Part shown: one piece after another, positions 1-4,914 of the stretch | How the letters are laid out: the number at the start of each line of letters is the position of its first letter | How positions within the stretch are numbered: the first letter of the stretch is position 1 | From: Bacteroidales bacterium | GTDB lineage: Bacteria > Bacteroidota > Bacteroidia > Bacteroidales > Bacteroidaceae | Direction: 5' to 3' | Length of the DNA stretch: 7,135 nt | Assembly: GCA_004558535.1 (NCBI GenBank) | Contig: SFCP01000089.1 | Coordinates: 1-7,135 of the forward strand | The notes under the pieces: generated by a model | What the model was told of the DNA's origin: nothing | Database searches by the model: none | The model's input: only the letters and a program-made list of their open reading frames with translations | Translations under genes and position numbers: made by a program

Positions 1-1
1 G

Positions 2-175
2 GTGCTACCCGACTACGACGGCGACCGCATCTACCCCGGCGACGTCAAAAAACTCATACAATGGTACAACATCCTCATCGCAGCCGGATACACGGAATTT
101 GTAACGCCGACTGAGGAGGAGAACAAGGAGGCAGAAGCCACCACAGAAGCAGCCGACACCACGGCCGCCGAATAA
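2..175 (+). CDS. DUF5606-family protein, C-terminal fragment (5' end outside window)
   Basis: Only the last 57 residues are present, reading from the left edge to a TAA stop. The segment VLPDYDGDRIYPGDVKKLI, followed by a WYNILIAAGYTEF stretch, matches my recollection of the C-terminal part of the small Bacteroidetes-specific DUF5606 (DUF5606/DUF6852) proteins, where a 'LPxxDxDRVYxxDIKKLxxWYNxL' motif is typical. The function of the family is unknown. No signal peptide or membrane segment can be judged, because the start lies outside the window. After the conserved part, the last 20 or so residues are a low-complexity Glu/Ala/Thr tail, which is common and variable in these proteins. The gene converges on the DUF1573 gene, with a 15-bp hairpin between them. 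The family call rests on memory of the motif, not on a search. Confidence 0.75.
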   Translation: MLPDYDGDRIYPGDVKKLIQWYNILIAAGYTEFVTPTEEENKEAEATTEAADTTAAE

Positions 176-221
176 ATAGCAAACTATCCCCCACCGCTGC
201 AGCCCGCTGCGGCAGATACGA

Positions 222-259
222 CACCGGGAGCAAGGCAACGACACGCCTTGCTCCCGGTG
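222..259. terminator. Perfect 15-bp hairpin between convergent genes
   Basis: The arm CACCGGGAGCAAGGC (222-236) is perfectly complementary to GCCTTGCTCCCGGTG (245-259), with an 8-nt loop. It lies 46 nt after the DUF5606 stop and about 41 nt after the stop of the minus-strand gene, which fits a shared bidirectional terminator. Neither side has a proper T-tract: the plus side continues ACTTTCTGGG and the minus side has no T run. Termination by the hairpin alone is therefore inferred. Confidence 0.6.
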
Positions 260-300
260 ACTTTCTGGGTAAAGGGAATTCCGAAGAGGGTTCTCCGGAC

Positions 301-1374
301 TTATTTCTGGATGATGATGTCGACCACAATCTTAGGCCGCCGCGGATCGTTGGTAATCAGCAGTACGCTGCGCCGTCCCTTGAAGTATTCGCTGTTGGGG
401 TTGACGGTGATTTTCAGGTCGGCACTCTGGCCGGGCTTCAAGCTGCGCTTGCCAATGCTCGCGCCCAACCCGGGATTGTACACCTGGAGCGCACTGATTT
501 CCAAGTCGGACCTGCCGGTATTTCGCAGCACGAGCTTGCCCTTCAGCTTCTTCTTGCCCTCCGGTTTCCCCAGGTTGAGGGTGGTGGAGTCCAGTTCGGC
601 CACGGGAGCCTGCTCCATCTGGGCGGCGGTCAGCCGGATCTCGGGGAGCAGGGTGGTCGATATGAAGATTTCGTTGTCCGTGCTGACACGGTCGCCGGCA
701 TAGCGACTCAGGTAGATGCTGGTTTGCGTCAGCCCCAGGGTGCGGATTTTCTCACTGTCGAGCGTCAAGTGGATTTTTCCCACGCGGCCGGGACGGATAA
801 TCTCGGGCTCGGCGGTCATGGTGAGGTACTTGGGCAGGTGCATCAGTTCGGGCGTGTAGGACTGCCGTCCGGCATTGAAGACAAGGAGTGTACGGGTGGG
901 AAGTTGCCCCGCACGGACATCGTCAAACTCGACATTGTCGCTGCTGAGGTGCAATTCGCCCACCTGATACGGGTAGGCGCCGGAATAGTTGCGGCGCTCG
1001 CGCACCACGTCGCCGTTGAGCGTCAGGTAAAAAGGCATGGCGTCGGCATTGGTGAGGACCTCCACCTGCTTCTCGAAGTGGCCGAGCAATTCAGCGTCCA
1101 GCTCTACCCGGATGGTGCCCGTTTCGCCCGGACGGATAGCCTCCTTGGTCCACTCGGCCTTGGTGCAGCCACAATCGGGGTGCACACGGATAATATAGAG
1201 GTCGGAGCTGCCGGCGTTGGTCACCTCGAACGAGGCGGCTTCCGGCTCGTGCCACAACACGGTGCCGAACTCATGCCGCATGCTACTCATGCGTACTTGC
1301 GGCTGCGCCGCACTCTCCATAACGAAAGTGCCGCAGCAAATCAAAAGGCCCAGGATATATTTCTTCATACTCAT
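301..1374 (-). CDS. Secreted DUF1573 / ASH-like beta-sandwich repeat protein
   Basis: The product is about 357 aa. An N-terminal signal peptide (MSMKKYILGLLICCGTFVM..., probable cleavage after SAA, near residue 23) predicts export to the periplasm or surface. Residues about 29-125 match a DUF1573 domain: an HEFGTV opening, 'FEVTNAGSSDLYI', and the hallmark HPDCGCT (CGCT at 68-71) followed by an 'IRPGETGTIRV' strand. Two more Ig/ASH-like units follow at about 140-247 ('LVFNAGRQ', 'IIRPGRVGKI') and about 262-357 ('LVLRNTGRSDLEI', 'SLKPGQSADLKI', ending 'TNDPRRPKIVVDI'). The molecular function of DUF1573 proteins is not established; the fold suggests protein-protein or envelope binding. An in-frame reading extends upstream to 1473, but an AGGAG sits directly before MSMKK and the extension is basic and not signal-like, so I start at 1374. 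ATG 1368 (MKKYIL) is an equally good alternative. The gene is divergent from the PPC-like gene. Confidence 0.85.
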   Translation of the reverse strand: MSMKKYILGLLICCGTFVMESAAQPQVRMSSMRHEFGTVLWHEPEAASFEVTNAGSSDLYIIRVHPDCGCTKAEWTKEAIRPGETGTIRVELDAELLGHFEKQVEVLTNADAMPFYLTLNGDVVRERRNYSGAYPYQVGELHLSSDNVEFDDVRAGQLPTRTLLVFNAGRQSYTPELMHLPKYLTMTAEPEIIRPGRVGKIHLTLDSEKIRTLGLTQTSIYLSRYAGDRVSTDNEIFISTTLLPEIRLTAAQMEQAPVAELDSTTLNLGKPEGKKKLKGKLVLRNTGRSDLEISALQVYNPGLGASIGKRSLKPGQSADLKITVNPNSEYFKGRRSVLLITNDPRRPKIVVDIIIQK

Positions 1375-1376
1375 AC

Positions 1377-1383
1377 TTCTCCT
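1377..1383 (-). promoter_or_regulatory. Shine-Dalgarno-like AGGAGAA
   Basis: Read on the minus strand, AGGAG lies 4 nt before ATG 1374 and 10 nt before ATG 1368. It is the one clear Shine-Dalgarno-like site among the starts in this window. It supports starting at MSMKK or MKK rather than at the longer upstream reading. Confidence 0.55.
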
Positions 1384-1432
1384 AATATAAATAGGTACAC
1401 GCGTGCGCGCATAACGCACCGGCACGACTTTG

Positions 1433-1440
1433 CAAAGGTA
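1433..1440 (-). promoter_or_regulatory. Putative -7 element TACCTTTG for the DUF1573 gene
   Basis: The minus-strand sequence TACCTTTG fits the Bacteroidetes primary sigma -7 consensus TAnnTTTG. The predicted transcript start is near 1428, giving a leader of about 55 nt. No TTTG -33 element is visible at the expected 19-21 nt spacing, so the assignment rests on the -7 box and its position. Confidence 0.5.
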
Positions 1441-1524
1441 AGCATTTTTTTCGACAGCGGCGCGCCGCGGCACGGCATTCCCGCCGGCTTTTCCCGCAGC
1501 CCCGAAAAAAATGGCCGTCCGACC

Positions 1525-1539
1525 AATAAAAATTTTATT
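1525..1539. promoter_or_regulatory. A/T palindrome AATAAAA-A-TTTTATT between divergent promoters
   Basis: The 7-bp arms are perfect around a single central A. Flanking GAC (1521-1523) and GTC (1542-1544) extend the symmetry with a one-base offset, and outer arms TGGCCG (1512-1517) and CGGCCA (1553-1558) enclose it. It lies between the two divergent -7 boxes and outside either predicted transcript. A DNA-level site (operator or bent DNA) is therefore likelier than an RNA hairpin. Confidence 0.35.
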
Positions 1540-1587
1540 CCGTCAAAAAATGCGGCCACCATCGGGCTGATAAAACAAAAATACAAC

Positions 1588-1595
1588 TAAATTTG
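1588..1595 (+). promoter_or_regulatory. Putative -7 element TAAATTTG for the PPC-like gene
   Basis: TAAATTTG fits TAnnTTTG. The predicted start is near 1600, leaving a leader of about 57 nt with no Shine-Dalgarno sequence; the bases before the ATG are TTAATTTT, an A/T-rich initiation context usual in Bacteroidetes. No TTTG -33 element is seen at the expected spacing. Confidence 0.5.
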
Positions 1596-1656
1596 CAATG
1601 TTACCAAGCAGACGGACAAAACCAAACGCTATTTACAACCCCAAAACCTTAATTTT

Positions 1657-2100
1657 ATGAAAGCCTTCCGCCTTTTACTCCTGGCCGCCTTTGCAGCAGT
1701 TCTCTCCACAGCCCGCGCCGACGAGCGCTCGATGCAACCCATCCTGACCAAGGGCGAAATCATCGTCAACTACGTGGAGAATGAGTTGGACAAAGAGATT
1801 GTCCGCATCGAATACGACCTGCTCTCAACCACCAAAACCACCACGCGTATTCTGGCAAAGGGCTGGAATTATACCATTCTGGCCTTTGGCGACGACTACT
1901 TCGAGGACATCGACGTCATCGTCTACAGAAAGAGCAACGGCGCGTGGGTAGAAGTAGGCCGCGATGCCGACAGCGAGGCACTGGCGCTGGTCAACATATC
2001 CCCCAACACGCAGGGCGAGTATAAAATCGAGATCAAAGCCTACAAATTCAAGCCCGGCTACAACATAGGCCACTACGGACTGATTATCGCACACGAATAA
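1657..2100 (+). CDS. Small secreted protein with PPC-like beta-sandwich domain
   Basis: The product is 147 aa. A signal peptide (MKAFRLLLLAAFAAVLSTARA, cleavage expected after ARA at residue 21) predicts export. The mature 126 residues look like one beta-sandwich. The run from about 71 to 147 resembles the pre-peptidase C-terminal (PPC) domain in order: 'YTILAFGDD', then 'DIDVIVYRKSNG' (DxD at 84-86), 'DADSEALALVNISPNTQGEY', a 'KIEIKAYKF' strand, and a closing 'GHYGLIIAHE'. PPC domains usually sit at the end of secreted enzymes; here the domain is almost the whole protein, which suggests a stand-alone binding or accessory role. No catalytic residues, cysteines or lipobox are visible. It is a single-gene unit with its own promoter and a strong terminator. 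The reading frame and export are secure. The PPC resemblance is by eye and less sure. Confidence 0.85.
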   Translation: MKAFRLLLLAAFAAVLSTARADERSMQPILTKGEIIVNYVENELDKEIVRIEYDLLSTTKTTTRILAKGWNYTILAFGDDYFEDIDVIVYRKSNGAWVEVGRDADSEALALVNISPNTQGEYKIEIKAYKFKPGYNIGHYGLIIAHE

Positions 2101-2166
2101 ATCCACCCATCGGCGACCTGCCTCGCCCCACCGGGCCGGCCGAAAGACACAATTCCGACCCACAGC

Positions 2167-2212
2167 AAAGCGTATTGTTTTCGCAAAAAAACGGAAACAA
2201 TACGCTTTTTTT
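2167..2212 (+). terminator. Strong intrinsic terminator of the PPC-like gene
   Basis: The arm AAAGCGTATTGTTT (2167-2180) pairs perfectly with AAACAATACGCTTT (2195-2208). The stem continues inward through a T-G wobble and two G-C pairs, to 17 bp with an 8-nt A-rich loop. The 3' side runs directly into TTTTTTT (2206-2212). This is the clearest rho-independent terminator in the window. Confidence 0.93.
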
Positions 2213-2290
2213 CCTATAAGCCCCCCGAAATCCGATGCAAGCACAGCCTTGTTCCCCACAAACGCAAACGAGACCATTTATCCCCCTATT

Positions 2291-2305
2291 CCAATAAATT
2301 ATTGG
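2291..2305. promoter_or_regulatory. 15-bp palindrome CCAATAA-A-TTATTGG
   Basis: The 7-bp arms are perfect around a single A. The one-base centre cannot form an RNA loop of normal size, so a dimeric DNA-binding site is the natural reading. It lies about 95 nt upstream of the -7 box of the surface protein gene. The left half CCAATAAA also occurs at the A/T palindrome near 1523. Confidence 0.4.
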
Positions 2306-2330
2306 CACCTTTTGCAACGTGTAGATACCA

Positions 2331-2351
2331 TTTTGATAGGTTCTATCAAAA
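2331..2351. promoter_or_regulatory. Inverted repeat TTTTGATAG-gtt-CTATCAAAA
   Basis: Two perfect 9-bp arms are separated by 3 nt, upstream of the promoter at 2401. There is no T-tract behind it, and it should lie outside the transcript of the next gene. An operator for a dimeric regulator is the likeliest reading; a weak hairpin is the alternative. Confidence 0.45.
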
Positions 2352-2400
2352 AGTCTGCGTTAATTTCGGGGGGGGTAAATTTTATTATATCCTAAATCTT

Positions 2401-2408
2401 TATATTTG
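2401..2408 (+). promoter_or_regulatory. Putative -7 element TATATTTG of the surface protein operon
   Basis: TATATTTG fits TAnnTTTG exactly. The predicted start near 2412 gives a leader of about 110 nt. At the -33 position there is only A/T-rich sequence without TTTG, just downstream of a G8 run, so the promoter may be weak or activator-dependent. Confidence 0.6.
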
Positions 2409-2430
2409 CACGCAAAAGGAAAATTTACTA

Positions 2431-2508
2431 ATGCGAGCGAGACGCTACGCTGTGCAGATAAAAACCAGACCGCGGCTACAATATCGGCAAAACTTTTATC
2501 AATTATAA
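2431..2508 (+). CDS. Possible Arg-rich leader peptide (25 aa) in the 5' leader
   Basis: An ATG about 20 nt after the predicted transcript start opens a 25-codon frame that ends in TAA, 13 nt before the ATG of the surface protein gene. Six of the 25 residues are Arg (positions 2, 4, 5, 13, 15 and 19), four of them in CGN codons. The first codons coincide with a stem-loop (2433-2450: GCGAGCG, AGA loop, CGCTACGC with one bulged A). The position is right for a regulatory upstream frame, but a 25-codon frame can easily occur by chance and there is no clear ribosome-binding site. It is a candidate, not a secure gene. Confidence 0.2.
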   Translation: MRARRYAVQIKTRPRLQYRQNFYQL

Positions 2509-2521
2509 ACACAACTTTGTT

Positions 2522-4444
2522 ATGAGGAAAATTACATTATTCTTGGGACTGTGCTGCACATTATTGGCAGCCATCCACGTAAAAGCTCAGAACTACATCT
2601 GTTCAGGAACTCCGATTAGTTCTGCAGCCGAGCTTACCACGGGCCGCTATCTAATCAGTGTTTACAGTAAGTCAAAAGAAGGACTGCTGTATTGGAGCAA
2701 TTCGTCCTATTATTTTTACGTAAGCAGCACTACAGCCAGCAACAAAACCGGACAAACGTTAGACCCTGCGGGCGCTGACGGAAACTACATGTGGGACATC
2801 GTCAAAGCCGCAGACGGCTCGTTTACCATCCAATCCGTGAAATCCGGCAAATATACATCCAAGATGGGCCCGGAAGGCCAGGGCGAAGGCAAACACAATA
2901 CACAAACCGTTGACGCCGGCAGCGCAAATATAGGTAGATACGCAATTAGCTCCTTGGTAAACATATCAGACATTCCGCACTTTACCATCAGAATGACAAA
3001 CGGCACATTCGGGGGAGACGGCACCACCCCCACCTATTTCCATTGCAATAGTGGTACTCCCGTCACGCTGGGTACATCAGGCGAAGCCTTGCACCTCTCT
3101 TATTGGAAAGATGAAATCACAGCTATAGGCTCTAATACTTGCGTAAAGATGGCATTCTATCCCTTAATCTCCGAAGCAAACAGAATCAGCCTTACTTATG
3201 ACTACCAGATGAATGGGGTGTCGGTTAAGACGGAAACCGTAGAGGCTTCCATTGATGCCGATTTTCCCGATATCACGCTGCCATATCTCTGCACAGCCAG
3301 CAAGCCCGCAGGCACAGCAACGGCGGAAGACGAAGGAACCACCAAAATTATTAACGTAACATGGAACGGTCCGTTTGAATACTCGTCTACCGTTGACGAT
3401 GCCATCTGGTATCAACTGACCCTGCACAGACATAACTTTGTAATGAAGAACAACAGTGCAACGCAAGTCAGCGTCATTGGATCAAAAGGCAACGGCACAG
3501 AAAACGTAGGAACACTCAAAAACTTCACTTTGGACAAGAATGAACACTGGGCTTTTGTAGGTGACCCGTTCAATGGTTTCCAAATGTATAGCCGTGTAGG
3601 TGGCCGCATCGTATCAGCGACTGCTGCCAGCTCCACCCCCTTCGTATCCACCGCAGACTTGAACTCCAGCCAAGTTGACAAGTGGATTATCATAGAGCAG
3701 GGACTCCACACCGAATGGGGAGACTACACATTAGAAAATGGTTTCTCTGTTCACTTAAAAGGCTACCCCAACTTAATACTCAATTTCAGCGAAGCTAATA
3801 ACCGTCTGCAATATTGGGAGAACAACAAGGACAATGGTAGCACCTTCATCGCATGGAAAGACAAGCTACCCAGCAGAACGCTCAACGCCTTTGACGGCCA
3901 GACCTACGCTTCGTTCTATGCAGACTACCCCGTAGAGGTTACCTCGGACAATGTCCAGGTCTACACCGGTACGGTGAAAGGCAACACCCTCAACATGACC
4001 AAGGCTGAAGACAAGATTATTCCCGCCGGCGTGGGCGTAGTGCTCATAGGCGACGATGGGGACGCAACCACCGCAGCCCTCTCTATCGCCAACAGCAAAG
4101 GAACACTTGCCCCGGGAAGCATCGAGGGAACGACAGTAAACCTGCCTATTACAGGTTTTCAAGACAGATACCTCGTACTTGGCCCCTCGACCGACGAAGT
4201 GCCCACACTGGGCTTCTACCAACCTACCGCCACCACCATCCCGGCCTACAAAGCCTATATCCCCCTGACGAGCGGCTCCGTACGCGGCTTCAACTTCAAC
4301 TTCGACGGAACGACCACTGCCATCGACAACGCCACCCTCAGCACCGAGAAGGCACAAGGCATCTACGACCTGAGCGGCCGCCGCGTCAGCAAAGCCGGCA
4401 AGGGCATCTACATCATGGGCGGCAAGAAAATCTATGTAAAATAA
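2522..4444 (+). CDS. Large secreted protein with lectin-like modules and T9SS-type C-terminal sorting tail
   Basis: The product is 640 aa. A signal peptide (MRKITLFLGLCCTLLAAIHV..., cleavage after VKA near residue 22) predicts export. Residues about 33-215 and 300-450 look like beta-trefoil/ricin-like carbohydrate-binding modules: aromatic-rich strands with 'MWDIVKAADGSFTIQSVKSGKY' style units, 'HWAFVGDPFNGFQMYS' and 'NRLQYWENN'. Residues about 451-600 begin 'NAFDGQTYASFYADYPVEV' and contain 'IIPAGVGVVLIGDDG' and 'IPAYKAYIPL', a module I recognise from many Prevotella/Bacteroides secreted proteins. The end, 'GIYDLSGRRVSKAGKGIYI' followed by a GGKKIYVK finish, fits a T9SS-type sorting domain, so delivery to or release from the surface is expected. 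No catalytic motif is visible; a glycan-binding or adhesin role is inference. GC is about 42-45% in three sampled 60-base blocks of the N-terminal part and 53-70% from about 3841 on (hand counts), which suggests a mosaic gene. Confidence 0.85.
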   Translation: MRKITLFLGLCCTLLAAIHVKAQNYICSGTPISSAAELTTGRYLISVYSKSKEGLLYWSNSSYYFYVSSTTASNKTGQTLDPAGADGNYMWDIVKAADGSFTIQSVKSGKYTSKMGPEGQGEGKHNTQTVDAGSANIGRYAISSLVNISDIPHFTIRMTNGTFGGDGTTPTYFHCNSGTPVTLGTSGEALHLSYWKDEITAIGSNTCVKMAFYPLISEANRISLTYDYQMNGVSVKTETVEASIDADFPDITLPYLCTASKPAGTATAEDEGTTKIINVTWNGPFEYSSTVDDAIWYQLTLHRHNFVMKNNSATQVSVIGSKGNGTENVGTLKNFTLDKNEHWAFVGDPFNGFQMYSRVGGRIVSATAASSTPFVSTADLNSSQVDKWIIIEQGLHTEWGDYTLENGFSVHLKGYPNLILNFSEANNRLQYWENNKDNGSTFIAWKDKLPSRTLNAFDGQTYASFYADYPVEVTSDNVQVYTGTVKGNTLNMTKAEDKIIPAGVGVVLIGDDGDATTAALSIANSKGTLAPGSIEGTTVNLPITGFQDRYLVLGPSTDEVPTLGFYQPTATTIPAYKAYIPLTSGSVRGFNFNFDGTTTAIDNATLSTEKAQGIYDLSGRRVSKAGKGIYIMGGKKIYVK

Positions 4445-4467
4445 CCCTACTCTCAACTACAGCAATC

Positions 4468-4650
4468 ATGAAAAAAACATATATACAGCCACAACTCCAG
4501 GTGATTGACTTCACCAGCGAAAGTGTACTCACCACCATGTCTGCCAATAGCGGCAAGACGACCGACCACGTTTGGACCAACAAGAAAGGATACACTTACG
4601 AAGACTCCTACACGAACCCCATTTGGGGACAGGAGGAAGAGGAGGAATAA
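4468..4650 (+). CDS. 60-aa peptide, MKKTYIxP-type N-terminus and Glu5 C-terminus
   Basis: This 60-residue gene starts 23 nt after the stop of the surface protein gene and is followed by hairpins, so co-transcription is likely. The N-terminus MKKTYIQPQLQVIDFTSES resembles a loose group of small Bacteroidales proteins that begin MKKxYxxPxxxVxxxxxE; I know these only as hypothetical proteins. The rest is hydrophilic and rich in Thr, Ser, Asn and Tyr, with Trp at residues 36 and 53, no Cys, and an acidic end WGQEEEEE. There is no signal peptide or membrane segment. The conserved-looking first 25 residues with a variable, polar remainder recall a leader-plus-core design, but no modification enzyme or transporter gene is nearby. 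Function is unknown. Reading frame +3 at 4505-4729 is rejected as a shadow. Confidence 0.75.
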   Translation: MKKTYIQPQLQVIDFTSESVLTTMSANSGKTTDHVWTNKKGYTYEDSYTNPIWGQEEEEE

Positions 4651-4658
4651 TCCACAAG

Positions 4659-4708
4659 GCCCTAATGGGCAATGGACGGGCATCGGACTGACTCCGCGCC
4701 CGTCCATT
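4659..4708 (+). terminator. Tandem hairpins after the 60-aa peptide gene
   Basis: A small GCCC-taat-GGGC hairpin (4659-4670) abuts a larger one: AATGGACGGGC (4671-4681) pairs perfectly with GCCCGTCCATT (4698-4708), and an inner CGGA/TCCG stem closes a 5-nt loop. No T-tract follows, so termination or 3'-end protection is inferred from position and stability. A 7-bp CTTATAA doublet (4716-4729) comes just after. Confidence 0.6.
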
Positions 4709-4736
4709 CCTACAACTTATAACTTATAACTATCCG

Positions 4737-4772
4737 AAGCCTTGCCGCAGCGATGCGCCAAGGCTTTATTTG
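4737..4772 (+). terminator. Second terminator with GCGA tetraloop
   Basis: AAGCCTTG (4737-4744) pairs with CAAGGCTT (4759-4766). After one C-C mismatch, an inner CGCA/TGCG stem is capped by GCGA, a GNRA tetraloop. The 3' side runs into TTTATTTG, a T-rich tail. It probably acts as the main or backup terminator of the surface protein operon before the tetR promoter. Confidence 0.75.
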
Positions 4773-4777
4773 TCAGC

Positions 4778-4811
4778 AAAGCCGCACTACAAAGCCGCAC
4801 TACAAAGCCGC
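4778..4811. repeat. 13-bp tandem repeat AAAGCCGCACTAC, 2.6 copies
   Basis: Two exact copies (4778-4790 and 4791-4803) are followed by AAAGCCGC of a third. The repeat lies between the terminator and the tetR promoter and is non-coding. Such a short tandem is a likely length-variable site. A regulator-binding role is possible but unsupported. Confidence 0.85.
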
Positions 4812-4836
4812 GGGATGAAAATACACGCGCTTTTAC

Positions 4837-4867
4837 TTTGTGCATTTAGGAGAAAGCCCTAACTTTG
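4837..4867 (+). promoter_or_regulatory. tetR-fabG promoter, TTTG-19-TAACTTTG
   Basis: A TTTG -33 element (4837-4840) is separated by exactly 19 nt from TAACTTTG (4860-4867), a full match to the Bacteroidetes primary sigma consensus. The predicted start near 4873 gives a leader of about 40 nt. Inverted arms TGTGCA (4839-4844) and TGCACA (4866-4871) overlap both elements and could serve a repressor. Confidence 0.8.
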
Positions 4868-4914
4868 CACACTGAACGAAGATTTGTGTATTTACATCCA
4901 ACACGAAGACCCCT

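Larger units (their letters stand above)
2213..2521 (+). promoter_or_regulatory. Long regulatory/leader region upstream of the surface protein gene
   Basis: About 310 bases lie between the terminator and the 640-aa gene without a secure gene. In order they hold: an unremarkable stretch (2213-2290); a 15-bp palindrome (2291-2305); a second inverted repeat (2331-2351); a run of eight G (2368-2375); a TATATTTG -7 box (2401-2408); and a transcribed leader of about 110 nt. The leader contains a small stem-loop (2433-2450) and a 25-codon reading frame (2431-2508). The amount of symmetric sequence in front of the promoter suggests regulated expression, but no regulator can be named. Confidence 0.5.

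Noticed and set aside
1375..1473. N-terminal extension of the DUF1573 protein
   Set aside because: The extension is not signal-like, overlaps the predicted -7 box, and would bury a clear signal peptide; an AGGAG precedes the internal ATG.
724..1590. Long plus-strand reading frame (288 codons) opposite the DUF1573 gene
   Set aside because: It is antisense to a gene with a signal peptide and recognisable DUF1573 motifs, its product resembles no known protein, and such frames are expected in GC-rich DNA.
2302..2430. First part of a 68-codon frame upstream of the surface protein
   Set aside because: It runs across the inverted repeat, the G8 tract and the promoter, so it cannot be translated from the predicted transcript. 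Only the part from 2431 is kept as a weak candidate.
3866..4456. Minus-strand frame (196 codons) within the surface protein gene
   Set aside because: It appears only in the GC-rich C-terminal part of the gene, as expected for a composition artefact.
4778..4811. Possible CRISPR-like repeat
   Set aside because: The units are 13 bp and directly adjacent with no spacers, and no cas genes are present.
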